Part shown: positions 36,586 through 46,084 of the stretch, piece by piece | Layout: each line of letters opens with the position of its first letter | How positions within the stretch are numbered: the first letter of the stretch is position 1 | Source of the DNA: Legionella israelensis | GTDB taxonomy: Bacteria; Pseudomonadota; Gammaproteobacteria; Legionellales; Legionellaceae | Length of the DNA stretch: 64,000 bases | Assembly (NCBI RefSeq): GCF_004571175.1 | Contig: NZ_CP038273.1 | Location: forward strand, 2,914,001 to 2,978,000 | Direction of reading: 5' to 3' | Program-made: the position numbers and the translations under genes | Notes under the pieces: model-generated | Told to the model about the DNA's origin: nothing | Seen by the model: the letters and a program-made list of their open reading frames with translations, nothing else | Database searches by the model: none

Positions 36586-37788
36586 ATGAAAAAGCATTTA
36601 TTTTACATCCTACCACTGCTTTTGTGTGTTGTAGTCGTTGGTATTTTCTGGTTTTGGCAACCAATGACACCATCCACTAAACCTGAGATGGTTTTGCATA
36701 CCGTGTCTTTTGATCAATTGCCAGGTTGGCGGGCTGCCAAATTAAAAAAATCCCTGATTGCTTTTAAGACTTCTTGCAAGGCATTTCTGAAACAGAATCC
36801 CGATCGTAAAGCAGGTAGCTCACAGATACCTATGCAGGTTAAGGACTGGCAGCAAGTTTGTCGTTCTGCAATGGATGTTTCTCCGGTTACTAATAAAAAT
36901 GCGCGCTTGTTTTTTCAACGATGGTTTACTCCTGTGGAGTTTTATGAGGATAAACCCGTTGAAGGGCTTTTTACAGGCTACTATTCTCCATTACTCAAAG
37001 GCAGTTTAATTCAGTCAGAAGAATATTCGGTTCCTTTGTATGGCTTGCCTTCCAATTTAGTCAATGTCAACCTGGAACTTTTTGATGAAACTCTGCGCCA
37101 TCGTCGTATCAATGGCCGAGTGGAAAATGGCAAACTTGTCCCTTTTTATACACGAAAGGAAATTAATAAGGGTGCCATTAAAGATACTGCAGAAGTTATT
37201 GTTTGGGTTGATGATGCTATTGATCGTCAGTTTCTGGAAATTCAAGGTTCAGGTGTCGTTGAATTGGAAGACGGGCAACGAATATATGTAGGATATGCAG
37301 GAGAAAATGGTGCCTCCTTTACGCCATTAGCCCGTATTCTCATTGATAAAGGCGTAATGACCAAAGATAACGCATCCATGCAGGGAATTAAGCGTTATCT
37401 TAAATCTCATCCTGAAGAAAAAAACAAGATTCTCAATCAGAATAAATCATTTGTTTTTTTCCAGAAGCTTGGTCGAGATGCAGCATATGGAGCCCAAGGA
37501 GTTGCTTTAACCCCAGGCTATTCTTTAGCTGTAGATCGTAAATGGGTACCTTTAGGTACACCTATATGGCTAAATACAACCAGTCCAGGCACACAGTCTG
37601 ATTCGGAAAACAGGTTACAACGTTTAATGATTGCTCAGGATGTTGGCGGTGCAATCCGTGGACCAGTTAGAGGGGATGTCTACTGGGGGGCAGGAAAAAA
37701 AGCAACCAATGTAGCAGGTCGTATGAAGAATAAGGGATATTATTGGTTACTTTTACCACGTTCTGTAGTCAATCAGCTTTCCCTTTAA
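36586..37788 (+). CDS. mltA: Membrane-bound lytic murein transglycosylase A
   Basis: MltA is a 400-aa transglycosylase cleaving the MurNAc-GlcNAc bond to 1,6-anhydro products. It has an N-terminal signal/anchor (about 5-25). A MltA domain carries GLFTGYYSPLLKGS and FLEIQGSGVVELEDGQ, and a 3D domain carries VPLGTPIWL, MIAQDVGGAIRGPVRGDVYWG with the catalytic Asp, and AGRMKNKG. I do not see a Cys for a lipobox, unlike E. coli MltA. The frame also opens at a TTG (36565), but the ATG at 36586 gives the natural signal. Confidence 0.94.
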   Translation: MKKHLFYILPLLLCVVVVGIFWFWQPMTPSTKPEMVLHTVSFDQLPGWRAAKLKKSLIAFKTSCKAFLKQNPDRKAGSSQIPMQVKDWQQVCRSAMDVSPVTNKNARLFFQRWFTPVEFYEDKPVEGLFTGYYSPLLKGSLIQSEEYSVPLYGLPSNLVNVNLELFDETLRHRRINGRVENGKLVPFYTRKEINKGAIKDTAEVIVWVDDAIDRQFLEIQGSGVVELEDGQRIYVGYAGENGASFTPLARILIDKGVMTKDNASMQGIKRYLKSHPEEKNKILNQNKSFVFFQKLGRDAAYGAQGVALTPGYSLAVDRKWVPLGTPIWLNTTSPGTQSDSENRLQRLMIAQDVGGAIRGPVRGDVYWGAGKKATNVAGRMKNKGYYWLLLPRSVVNQLSL

Positions 37789-37859
37789 AGTTGAACTCCC
37801 ATACTGTCATTTTTTAGTTCACTTTCTTCTGTCGAAAGAAAGCTGAAAGGAATTGTTGG

Positions 37860-38735
37860 TTAAAATTCAGTCCAGTTTTCTATCTCAACATCGGTGTTTT
37901 CAATACTCTCTGCTTCTTCTTGTTGAGATGAGTCTTTTTGCCTGGATTCTATCTGTTTATATTCATTCATGGCTTTGTCCAGACTTACAAATGTATAACC
38001 ATTCTTTTTATACATTTGAATAATATCATCCATAACATGGCTGTTTAAAAGGTTCGCATGAATGAGCAGAATTTGAGGCATAGGTTTTCCGTATTTTTTT
38101 TCACTAATTCGTTCGGCTCTTAATGTCTGCTGCCAGATGTAAGATAAATAGCGATTTTTTATACTATCAAGATGTTTTGACCTTGATCGCCAGTGAATAG
38201 CTAACAGTTGGGCATTAAACTTAAAATCCTTGGAATCAATCGTAACGGGAGCAATAATGTAGTTATTTTCAGCGAGATAATTCATAACCTGTTCTTTTTT
38301 ACTTCCTTTCCCGTCAGCTAAATAAGGATAACGAAAATATTTTGTTTCTGTCATTAAAGGCGTAAGTATTTCATCAGCACGTTTGATATCCTGAATATAT
38401 TTTTCCGCGTTGGTATGATTTAAATTGGCATGTGAATAGGTATGATTCGCAATGGTGAAACCTTCATCATGAAACAACTGGAGGAGTTGCCATTGGTCTT
38501 TTTCAATTGATCCCCCAATAACAAATCCTGTGGCTGGAGTATCGTTTCTAATTAATGCATTCATGATATTTAAAAATCGCTCCTGTTCGCGGCGAAGGTT
38601 ACCTGGCTTATTATATGTAGTACCGACAAAAGGTAAATCGTCTATGGTAATGGCTATTTCACGTAGTTGCGCAGCCCAGATGCCTGTTGTACATCCGAAA
38701 ATTAAAATCAGTAAGAGCAAGATGTTTTTATTCAT
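37860..38735 (-). CDS. Secreted polysaccharide deacetylase (NodB domain)
   Basis: This 291-aa protein has a signal peptide (MNKNILLLLILIFGCTTGIWA) followed by a NodB-type deacetylase domain. AITIDDLPFVG supplies the catalytic/metal Asp pair, FTIANHTYSHANLNH the metal His pair (HTYSH), and KYFRYPYLADGKG the Arg. LLIHANLLNSHVMDD near the end has the last active-site His. A Glu/Ser-rich C-terminal tail follows. The substrate could be peptidoglycan, chitooligosaccharide or another sugar polymer. It is convergent with mltA, which suggests a cell wall link without proving it. Confidence 0.9.
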   Translation of the reverse strand: MNKNILLLLILIFGCTTGIWAAQLREIAITIDDLPFVGTTYNKPGNLRREQERFLNIMNALIRNDTPATGFVIGGSIEKDQWQLLQLFHDEGFTIANHTYSHANLNHTNAEKYIQDIKRADEILTPLMTETKYFRYPYLADGKGSKKEQVMNYLAENNYIIAPVTIDSKDFKFNAQLLAIHWRSRSKHLDSIKNRYLSYIWQQTLRAERISEKKYGKPMPQILLIHANLLNSHVMDDIIQMYKKNGYTFVSLDKAMNEYKQIESRQKDSSQQEEAESIENTDVEIENWTEF

Positions 38736-38842
38736 TTTTTATCCTTGTTTAACTGATTAAGATTTAAAAAGAATTTATAGCTTATATCGACAGTTTTTAA
38801 AAATAATTTAGGGTTTCCTGATACATTTCTACTATCTTGGTC

Positions 38843-38893
38843 AAAACGGTTTGATTTCCTGGGTACCTATGGTGCCAGAAGTCAAACCGTTTT
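38843..38893. repeat. Long perfect inverted repeat in the NodB/MFS spacer
   Basis: AAAACGGTTTGA (38843-38854) is the exact complement of 38882-38893. The interior continues with CTGG/CCAG and GGTACC/GGTGCC pairing, so almost the whole 51 bp folds. It belongs to neither neighbouring gene. A short match (GAAATGTCAACAGATC) just downstream recurs, inverted, near 43515-43530. It may be the end of a decayed IS or a regulatory hairpin. Confidence 0.6.
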
Positions 38894-39056
38894 AACTCAA
38901 GCTAGTGAAATGTCAACAGATCAATAATATCCGTCTTTTTTATATAAAAAAAGATCAAAATATTGACATTTTGTTTTTATGATGTTAAAAACGTGCACAG
39001 CAAGTCTGTATATAAATGAATATCTGATTTCTTTGATGATCTAAAAAAATTTCGCA

Positions 39057-39270
39057 CTCGACTTTAACCATTTTTTAGTCAAGAAAAGCAATAGATTAAA
39101 GACTTTGGAAGTACATCGTTATATTTTATCAGAGAGCCCTGCAAATCGATGGCTTAGAAAAATATAAGCTTTACGTATTCCCGTGGCATCGACCGCGGAT
39201 TAGATGAAGCTGTGTCTGGACCCCGCTATCAAGTAGCGGGGATTCGATTTAAAAAATGGCTAAAGTCCTG
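39057..39270. repeat. MITE-like palindromic repeat, family B, copy 1
   Basis: This 214-bp element has terminal inverted repeats around GACTTTAACCATTTTTT and AAAAAATGGCTAAAGTC. Its interior has ATCGACCGCGGATTAG and CCCCGCTATCAAGTAGCGGGG (a strong hairpin). The reverse complement is found at 43281-43494. The ends resemble family A, so the families are probably related. The MFS gene starts 73 bp later. Confidence 0.85.
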
Positions 39271-39342
39271 TCGTAATGAGTTTGTTCTTTTGATCAGTTT
39301 AAAAGTACTTTTTCTCAAGCGTGCCAATTAAAGGTTATGGAT

Positions 39343-40569
39343 ATGTTTTCGCAACAATATGAGATATTTAAAAATAAAGCCTTCCGTACTTATTTTTTCA
39401 GCTGCATGTTGGCCATGTTTGGTAATGGACTAACTTATATCATCATGGTCTGGGTGTTAATGCAGTTTAATAGCAATATAGGTTCAACAGTCATCCTTAT
39501 GACTTGTTTTTGGCTACCTAATGTCTTATTGAGCCCTTTTTTCGGCGTGCTCGCCGATCGTATCAGCCGCAAACGATTACTGCTAATATCAAATGGTTTA
39601 AGAGCCTCACTTCTTTTTATCTTCGCTTTTGCCAGCCAATATTATCTTTCACCGTTAAGCATTTATTTTTTGGCCATATTTGTGGGCTGCATTCTGGCTG
39701 CTTATATTCCGGCAGCCATGACCTTTATTCGCGAGATCATGCCAGCGGAGCAAATGCTTTATGCGAACTCATTGGTCGATATAGCCTACGAGATGGGCGC
39801 TGTTTTAGGAATGGGAGGAGCGGGATTGATCTTAGCATTAACTTCTGTTCCTGCTTGTTTTGCCATAAATGGCATTTGTTATTTATTGGCCATGTTTTTA
39901 ATTAAAAGCATTTCTTATAAGAAAAATGAGGATATCACGAAAGAAAAGGAGCGTTTTTTCGTTCAGTTATCTCAGGGATGGAGTTATTTACGCACTCGCT
40001 TTATTTTAGTCATGATTTATCTGGTGCAGGCTTTATTCTTTATCGCTTATATGACTGTGCCGGTGCTTTTGGCACCTTTTGCCAAGTCAATACTTCACGC
40101 AGACGTGATGCAATTCGGTATACTGGAAGCCACATTATCGGTTGGTATTATTCTGGGTGGGTTTCTCAGTCCGTATTTTGCAAGCCGCTATGGTATTCAA
40201 TCTGTTATTTTGTCATTGACGGGACTTGGTATCGCTGCTTTTTATTTATTTAGTCATAGTATTGATATTCACTGGGCTTATTTCTTCCATTTTCTGCTCG
40301 GTTTATCTCTTTCCGTCTGGGCTTTATTGATTACCCTGGCTCAGGAGATGACAGCATTAAACTATCAAGGACGGGTACAATCATTGTTTAACAGCTTTTC
40401 TGGTATCATGATTCTTGCTTTTTATTATTTGTTAGCCCATTGGCAGAATCTACCGCTAAAAATGCTGTATCGTGCCGAACTTATACTGTTAACTATGGCG
40501 GGATTTATTATGATCATTATGCTTTTTAAATCGCAATCGATGAATACCAGTGCTCTAGAATCAAACTGA
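39343..40569 (+). CDS. MFS transporter (drug/metabolite efflux type)
   Basis: This 408-aa protein has about 12 membrane helices. FGVLADRISRKRLL is the MFS loop 2-3 motif. Overall it resembles macrolide- or enterobactin-exporter-type MFS proteins. AAAGG at 39330-39334 is 8 bases before the ATG at 39343, so I prefer that over 39337. Its 3' end overlaps the convergent mutY by 44 bp. The gene, mutY and asmA are enclosed by two inverted copies of a family B repeat. Substrate unknown. Confidence 0.88.
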   Translation: MFSQQYEIFKNKAFRTYFFSCMLAMFGNGLTYIIMVWVLMQFNSNIGSTVILMTCFWLPNVLLSPFFGVLADRISRKRLLLISNGLRASLLFIFAFASQYYLSPLSIYFLAIFVGCILAAYIPAAMTFIREIMPAEQMLYANSLVDIAYEMGAVLGMGGAGLILALTSVPACFAINGICYLLAMFLIKSISYKKNEDITKEKERFFVQLSQGWSYLRTRFILVMIYLVQALFFIAYMTVPVLLAPFAKSILHADVMQFGILEATLSVGIILGGFLSPYFASRYGIQSVILSLTGLGIAAFYLFSHSIDIHWAYFFHFLLGLSLSVWALLITLAQEMTALNYQGRVQSLFNSFSGIMILAFYYLLAHWQNLPLKMLYRAELILLTMAGFIMIIMLFKSQSMNTSALESN

Positions 40570-41602
40570 TGGGTTTGGCCAGTCCGATACGTCTAAGCTG
40601 ATCTTGTGAAAACCATGAACCGGGTCTTTCATTGATGTGGAATTCACTATGATTAATCTGGATGGTTTTTACACTGATCTTAAGATCAAAATGACTAAAA
40701 CTGTGTTTAAGCTCCATCAGGGAATGAGCTTGATGATGACTTGTAAAGTTATAATTTTTTAAAATAAAGGTTATTGGGCAGTCTTTTGCCTCAATACTTG
40801 GTAAACACCACAAACCTCCCCATAATCCCGCAGGAGGTTTTTTTTCCAGATAAATTTGCCTCTCCCCGTTATATAGAAGTAAAAACTGTTGATAGCGGAT
40901 TGGTCGTTTTTTTCTTGGTTTTTTATTGGGGTAATTATTAACGACATTATTTTGATAAGCCAGGCAGTCTGATTGTAATGGACAGTGAGAACAAGCCGGC
41001 TTTTTGGGTGTACAACACATGGCTCCTAAGTCCATAATGGCCTGTGTATAATCTGCAAAACGTTTTGATGGCAGGCATTGTTTTGCTATGCTCAATAATT
41101 TTTGATGAGTGTCGGCACGTTGGGGCCATCCTTCTATTTGAAAATAACGGCTTAAAACTCGTTTAACGTTGCCGTCAAGAATGGCTGCGGGCTGATTAAA
41201 AGCCTGTGCAGCAATTGCTGCAGCTGTGGAAGGACCAATACCAGGAAGTTGCACTAATTCGTTTTCGGTTGCAGGAAATTGACCATGATAATGCTCAATA
41301 ATAATTTTTGCCGTTTTATGAAGATTTCTGCCGCGGCTATAATAGCCTAATCCCGACCACAATGATAACACCTCATCAAGAGATGCTTTTGCCAGCTTTT
41401 CCAGCGAGGGATATTGCTCAAGGAAACGGTTAAAATAGGGGATAACGGTTTTTACCTGGGTTTGTTGCAGCATGATCTCCGACAGCCATACTTTATAGGG
41501 CTCGCGCGGATTCTGCCAAGGGAGATTTTTTCGCCCGTTTTGATCAAACCAGTTCAATAAGCGTTGGCCGAAGGAATCCCCTGTGCTTTTATTTTCCGTC
41601 AT
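40526..41602 (-). CDS. mutY: A/G-specific adenine glycosylase
   Basis: MutY removes adenine mispaired with 8-oxoguanine. This 358-aa protein has EIMLQQTQVKTV (base-flipping region), a helix-hairpin-helix LPGIGPSTAAAI, the catalytic Asp in ILDGNVKRVL, a 4Fe-4S cluster motif C-x6-C-x2-C-x5-C (CTPKKPAC, then HCPLQSDC), and a NUDIX-like C-terminal domain. The length is typical. It starts 6 bp after the asmA-type gene on the same strand, so the two are co-transcribed, as mutY and asmA are in several gammaproteobacteria. Confidence 0.96.
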   Translation of the reverse strand: MTENKSTGDSFGQRLLNWFDQNGRKNLPWQNPREPYKVWLSEIMLQQTQVKTVIPYFNRFLEQYPSLEKLAKASLDEVLSLWSGLGYYSRGRNLHKTAKIIIEHYHGQFPATENELVQLPGIGPSTAAAIAAQAFNQPAAILDGNVKRVLSRYFQIEGWPQRADTHQKLLSIAKQCLPSKRFADYTQAIMDLGAMCCTPKKPACSHCPLQSDCLAYQNNVVNNYPNKKPRKKRPIRYQQFLLLYNGERQIYLEKKPPAGLWGGLWCLPSIEAKDCPITFILKNYNFTSHHQAHSLMELKHSFSHFDLKISVKTIQINHSEFHINERPGSWFSQDQLRRIGLAKPISLILEHWYSSIAI

Positions 41603-41608
41603 TGTTTT

Positions 41609-43156
41609 TTAATGAAAAAATGACTTTAATTTTTTTTCGATTTCCTTGACGGGTTTATCCAATGCATTTTTGATCAAATTATGGCTTAAAGAACGCTGAA
41701 TATTTTTAACATCAGGCAAAACAACAAGTTCTTCGAGTTTGCCGGTAATATGGATGGGGAATGCACCGCCCAGGAAATTTTGAACCTTATAGACCTTACT
41801 GTTTTCATTATTATCTATGATAGTGGCTTGCAGATTGCTGTTTATTTCACGTTGCTGCAGATTAAATGAGCCTGAACCTCTGACATGCAGTCTCTCACTC
41901 TGAATGATCAGAGAGTCAGTAACCAGGTTATCTCCTGCAATATGGAATTGAATGCGTGCCAATTGGAAAGGTGTATTCCCCTGGCTAATTGAATAATCAC
42001 CAGGCTGGAGTAATTCAAGTGAATTTCCGAGATTGAATTTTTTTGTTTCAATAAGTGCGTCTATTTTTTCTATCAACTGATTGGTCAGTTGGTTTAGATC
42101 AATACCTTTCAGTTCACCATCCTTAACAGTAAGATTTCCTTTGCCAGACCACTTATCCATTGAACCGCTTAAAGGAATGTTCATATGAAATGAGTAATCC
42201 AGACTTCCACTGATAAGATCTTTATCAATCATGCTGGATATTAGATTTTTCCCGCTAAGATTAGTAGCAGTTTGATTTACGGTTAGTTGATGATTATTGA
42301 GTTGATATCTTAAATCTCCAATAGCTTCGCCATGATATAGCGACAGAGTGAGGGGGTTTAAAATGAGTTCGTTTTTTTCTTTTTTCAAATTGGCATTTAG
42401 CTTATCAATCTTGAGTTGATTGAAAAAAATATCTTGAAGCAATAATTGACCATTAACCGTCATTTCTTTAATCGCTTCATCACTGGGCTGAATAATATCC
42501 GGTCCCAGGTTCAAGCGTCCTTTAAAATTGATATTGGTACGAAGTCTGTTTTTACCTGATTCGGCTGATAATTTTGCTTTTAATTGTAACGGAAAGGTTG
42601 TTTTCTGCAGATTAAACTGTTCAATACCCAACTGAATATTCTTCAAATTAACATTGTTATTTTTTTGCTGGATAATAATTTGTCCATTGGTAAGCATAAA
42701 ACGCTCAATGGCAAATTTTCCTGTCTGGTTTGTCGTTGTTAATGTTTTCTGGGATTTAACACTGACTTTATGGGTGGATGAATTATTGTTGTTTTCATCA
42801 GGATTTGTTAAAAGCTTAAGCCCATTGATGTTAATATCGCTAAATACAAGCTGCCCGCGAAGTAGGGGGGTGATTTTAAGGTTAAGTAGCAAGTTATCAA
42901 TAGTGAGTGAATAATCCTTGAGTTCATCTGGATTGCCCACTTCTATTTGGGTCACTTTTATACCAGGTCGAGGAAATAACTGCCAGGCAATTGTACCTTT
43001 AATCTTACTCGATTTATGAGTCATAGAGGTTAATTGAGAATTGACGAATTGTTTTACAGTTTCAGGTTTGAGAGTTTTCGTTAAAACCCATAATGTTCCA
43101 GCGGTTATAATAGTGAGGAGAAAAAAAATTAAAACGAGTTTTTTTAAGAATTTCAT
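41609..43156 (-). CDS. AsmA family outer-membrane biogenesis protein
   Basis: This 515-aa protein has one N-terminal membrane helix (about 5-25) and a long periplasmic part with AsmA signatures: an N-terminal LFPRPGIKVTQIEVGNP and a C-terminal RGSGSFNLQQREINSNLQATI. Such proteins span the periplasm and are thought to move phospholipids to the outer membrane. E. coli AsmA is longer (617 aa), but Legionella-type versions of this size are common. It is upstream of and co-directional with mutY. Confidence 0.9.
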   Translation of the reverse strand: MKFLKKLVLIFFLLTIITAGTLWVLTKTLKPETVKQFVNSQLTSMTHKSSKIKGTIAWQLFPRPGIKVTQIEVGNPDELKDYSLTIDNLLLNLKITPLLRGQLVFSDININGLKLLTNPDENNNNSSTHKVSVKSQKTLTTTNQTGKFAIERFMLTNGQIIIQQKNNNVNLKNIQLGIEQFNLQKTTFPLQLKAKLSAESGKNRLRTNINFKGRLNLGPDIIQPSDEAIKEMTVNGQLLLQDIFFNQLKIDKLNANLKKEKNELILNPLTLSLYHGEAIGDLRYQLNNHQLTVNQTATNLSGKNLISSMIDKDLISGSLDYSFHMNIPLSGSMDKWSGKGNLTVKDGELKGIDLNQLTNQLIEKIDALIETKKFNLGNSLELLQPGDYSISQGNTPFQLARIQFHIAGDNLVTDSLIIQSERLHVRGSGSFNLQQREINSNLQATIIDNNENSKVYKVQNFLGGAFPIHITGKLEELVVLPDVKNIQRSLSHNLIKNALDKPVKEIEKKLKSFFH

Positions 43157-43280
43157 GTTAGAAGAACGAAAGAAAATTAAGAACTGTAAGCATATAGATT
43201 ACTTTGGTTCTGTCAAGATTATTGGTTAAAATGTTTAGCTAGTTGTTGTCTTTTTGTGAAATTAAAAACATACATCCGAC

Positions 43281-43494
43281 CTGGACTTTAGCCATTTTTT
43301 AAATCGAATCGCCGCTACTTGATAGCGGGGGTCCAAACACAGCTTCATCTAATCCGCGGTCGATGCCGCGGGAATACGTAAAGCTTATATTTTTCTAAGT
43401 CATCGGTTTGCAGGGTCTCTGATAAAATATAACGATGTACTTCCAAAGCCTTTAATCTATTGCTTTTCTTCACTAAAAATGGCCTAAAGTCCAT
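43281..43494. repeat. MITE-like palindromic repeat, family B, copy 2 (inverted)
   Basis: The reverse complement of 39057-39270 over its full length, with scattered substitutions. It includes the CCGCTACTTGATAGCGG hairpin arm and the TTTCTAAGTCATCGGTTTGC block. It lies 124 bp upstream of the asmA start, and an IS4-family element begins about 110 bp beyond. Confidence 0.85.
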
Positions 43495-43603
43495 CCAATG
43501 TTTCTCATCTTAGGATCTGTTGACATTTCTTTTTTATGCTCTTGCTCAAATGACTATGTGCCGAGGTTTATCCGCCATGAGATCTCTGGGTACCTCAGAC
43601 AAG

Positions 43604-45119
43604 CCGTGGTCATATCGTTACCCATAAGTAATGCTATATTAATTTTTCCTTACTTTTGAGATAATGCTGCCTTTTTAAAGGCAGTATTATCCATGGATTG
43701 GATCGACCATGAGTATGGTTCCGTGAATATCGGCGATCAACGTTTAAATAAACGAGCAAAAGAGTTATTAAAAAGGTTTAGTGATAAACCAACATCAAGT
43801 ATACCTGAAAGTTGTAAAGGTTGGTCGGAAACCAAAGCAGCCTATCGATTTTTTGAGAATAATACGGTTACCGCAAAAAAAATTATAAAACCTCATCGCA
43901 TAGCCACCCTTAAGCGAATTAAAGAACATCCGATTATCTTATTGCTTCAAGACACAACAACGCTTAACTATAGCGGTCAAAAAGAACGTGAAGATATTGG
44001 CCCTATTCAACAAGATAACGTGCGGGGTCTTTTTCTTCATCCCACTCTTGCGGTAACGCCCAACCGCGAATGTTTAGGAGTAGTTGACTATGAACAGTGG
44101 TCACGGGAAAAATTTACGCATCGAAGCTCAGAAGAACGAAGAGCTGAACGTGATTCAAAAGCAATAAAAGACAAGGAAAGTTACCGGTGGGTCAGAGGTT
44201 ATAAAAAAGCCACAAAACTTGCTAAGGCAATGCCCGATACTCAATTTGTTTATATTGCTGATAGAGAAGGTGATATTTATGATATCTATCATGAAGCGAA
44301 TACAGCTTTCGCTAAAGGAACTGCCGATTGGGTGATTAGAGCAACATTCGATCGTTCTATTTTGGATGAGAATCAACCTAAAAAACGCAATAAATTAAAA
44401 ACAAGCGTAAAAGCCTCTTCCAGTATTGGAAAAATAACATTTACTACGTCCTCATTTGGAAATAGAAAAAAACGAGAAGTAGCACAAGATATTTATGCAA
44501 AAGAAGTGACTTTGCTCCCTCCTCGGGATAAAGCAAAAGAAGGTTTTACCCCCGTTAAAATAACAACAATCATTGCCACAGAGACAAACCCACCGCCTGG
44601 AGAGAAAGCAATCGAGTGGACACTTTTAACCAGTGTACCTATATCCAACTTGGAAGCAGCGTTACAAGTAATTCAATGGTACTTATGTCGCTGGCAGATC
44701 GAAATTTTTTTCAAGGTATTGAAAAGCGGATGCGCTATTGAAAAATTGCAGTTAAGCAACAAGCAACGATTTGACCCTTGCCTCGCTCTGTATCTTATTG
44801 TTGCTTGGCGTATTTTGTTCATGACCATGGTTGGTCGTGCTTCCCCATCATTAAGCAGTGAATGTCTATTTGAGCCCATAGAATGGCAAACCGCCTATGT
44901 TATGATCTATGAAAAACCCCCTCCAAATGAACCCCCAACCCTGAAAGATACTCTGAGAATGATTGCCCAATTAGGAGGTTTTCTCGGACGAAAGCATGAC
45001 GGTGAGCCCGGTCCTATTGTGATGTGGAAAGGTTTACGAACCCTTTATGAATATATTAAAGCGCGTGAAGTATTTACACGCGCTTTTGGACATACTTATG
45101 GGTAATGATATGGCCGTGG
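43604..45119 (+). mobile_element. IS4-family insertion sequence (about 1.5 kb)
   Basis: One 470-codon transposase is bounded by imperfect inverted repeats. The left end CCGTGGTCATATCGTTACCC and the complement of the right end, CCACGGCCATATCATTACCC, share 16 of 20 bases, and the match continues into ATAAGTA. I see no target duplication, so exact ends are approximate. Confidence 0.8.
43693..45105 (+). CDS. IS4-family transposase (Tn5/IS50-like)
   Basis: This 470-aa transposase has MDWIDHEYGSVNIGDQRLNKR (the usual N-terminal DNA-binding start), LLLQDTTTLNYSG (first catalytic Asp), VYIADREGDIYD (second Asp), and YLCRWQIEIFFKVLK. The last is the Y-x2-R-x3-E-x6-K motif of the IS4 family with its catalytic Glu. 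No stop or frameshift is seen, so it appears intact. The frame continues almost to the right inverted repeat. Confidence 0.94.
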   Translation: MDWIDHEYGSVNIGDQRLNKRAKELLKRFSDKPTSSIPESCKGWSETKAAYRFFENNTVTAKKIIKPHRIATLKRIKEHPIILLLQDTTTLNYSGQKEREDIGPIQQDNVRGLFLHPTLAVTPNRECLGVVDYEQWSREKFTHRSSEERRAERDSKAIKDKESYRWVRGYKKATKLAKAMPDTQFVYIADREGDIYDIYHEANTAFAKGTADWVIRATFDRSILDENQPKKRNKLKTSVKASSSIGKITFTTSSFGNRKKREVAQDIYAKEVTLLPPRDKAKEGFTPVKITTIIATETNPPPGEKAIEWTLLTSVPISNLEAALQVIQWYLCRWQIEIFFKVLKSGCAIEKLQLSNKQRFDPCLALYLIVAWRILFMTMVGRASPSLSSECLFEPIEWQTAYVMIYEKPPPNEPPTLKDTLRMIAQLGGFLGRKHDGEPGPIVMWKGLRTLYEYIKAREVFTRAFGHTYG

Positions 45120-45154
45120 TATGTAGGAACTATAGAGCAATTGTCAATAGGCTC

Positions 45155-45193
45155 CAGTATTTTTTAGCAAAAGACGAAGCTGCTTAACATGAG
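45155..45193. repeat. Deleted copy of short dispersed repeat, family C
   Basis: CAGTATTTTTTAG joined to CAAAAGACGAAGCT and AACATGAG matches the two ends of the reverse complement of 35271-35398, with about 85 internal bases missing. It lies next to the IS4 element. A promoter-like TTGTAT (45214-45219), 18 bp, TATTAT (45238-45243) follows. Confidence 0.55.
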
Positions 45194-45416
45194 TAAAAAA
45201 TACTGAAAAAATCTTGTATTTTTAAATTCATTAATGATATTATGATTGATACCTCTTATAAAAAACAACTCTTAAATTGTCTTGCTTTGCGGTTACGGCC
45301 TTTGGATAGGCTGTTGTTTTTATTAGAACAACTGAAAATTTATACGTTCATGTATAAAATAGATGTGGCTTTTCAAAATTTACTCAGGATGAGTCAATAT
45401 GATCAAGGAGAGCACT

Positions 45417-46073
45417 ATGCAACCAAGTCAATGGGAAGTTGTCATTCTAAAGCCCACCAAGGTTTTTTTATCTTTTCTAGCATCGCAGATTGGTGAAGAA
45501 AATTTGCCGGATTTCAAGACATTGCAAACGGATAAGACAGCTTATGTTATTCGCAAGCAAGACAATGATGAGGCAACACTTGATGAGATTGAATCTCATT
45601 TTGTGACGATGTTTAGACATGAAATCCAGCGTTGGTTGGGTGATGAAGCTTGTAATGAAATAGAAGCCAGTTTCCTGGATTTTTTATGTTGTTTTAAATT
45701 CGAATTGCACTCACAGATTGTCTTGATGGAGCCTTCTATAAAAGAAGGAAAACATCTCTTAAGGATAAAGCCACGCTCCGTATTATTAAAATGGATGCAA
45801 TCAGCCGTGGAAAATGATGGAGAGTTATCTGATGTGCTCGAAAGAGTTGAGTTATCTCATTTGGCAGAGAATGCCACAGTTGTCATTAAAAATTTTGCTG
45901 ATTTAAGGGAAATTAAACCTTTTCTTAAATATTATTACATGCCTGTATTCGAAACCGAAATGAGTCGTATGTGTGATAACTCTGAGCAATGGCCCGTAGT
46001 TGATTCCTTTGACAAGTTCAACCGTTATTTTGCTATCGAAGTACATACCCAGCTGATACATTTGCATCACTAA
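45417..46073 (+). CDS. Unknown protein (218 aa)
   Basis: I do not recognise this family. The ATG at 45417 is six bases after AAGGAG; the upstream in-frame ATG at 45399 has no ribosome site. The protein is soluble and probably alpha/beta. It begins QWEVVILKPTKVFLSFL, has an acidic middle, and ends with a hydrophobic FLKYYYMPVFETEMSRM segment. No signal peptide or catalytic motif is seen. It is 11 bp upstream of a membrane-anchored coiled-coil protein with an excellent ribosome site, so the two form an operon and may interact. Confidence 0.75.
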   Translation: MQPSQWEVVILKPTKVFLSFLASQIGEENLPDFKTLQTDKTAYVIRKQDNDEATLDEIESHFVTMFRHEIQRWLGDEACNEIEASFLDFLCCFKFELHSQIVLMEPSIKEGKHLLRIKPRSVLLKWMQSAVENDGELSDVLERVELSHLAENATVVIKNFADLREIKPFLKYYYMPVFETEMSRMCDNSEQWPVVDSFDKFNRYFAIEVHTQLIHLHH

Positions 46074-46084
46074 GGAGGGTGACT

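Noticed and set aside
37818-37847. Hairpin between mltA and the NodB gene as a terminator
   Set aside because: CTTTCTT/AAGAAAG can pair, but there is no T-run on either side and the stem is A/T-rich, so it is not listed as a terminator.
43604-45119. Target-site duplication for the IS4 element
   Set aside because: I compared 8-12 bp on both sides of the inverted repeats and found no direct repeat, so none is annotated.
45242-45496. 84-codon ORF downstream of the IS4 element
   Set aside because: It overlaps the 45417 gene in another frame, which has a far better ribosome site (AAGGAG).
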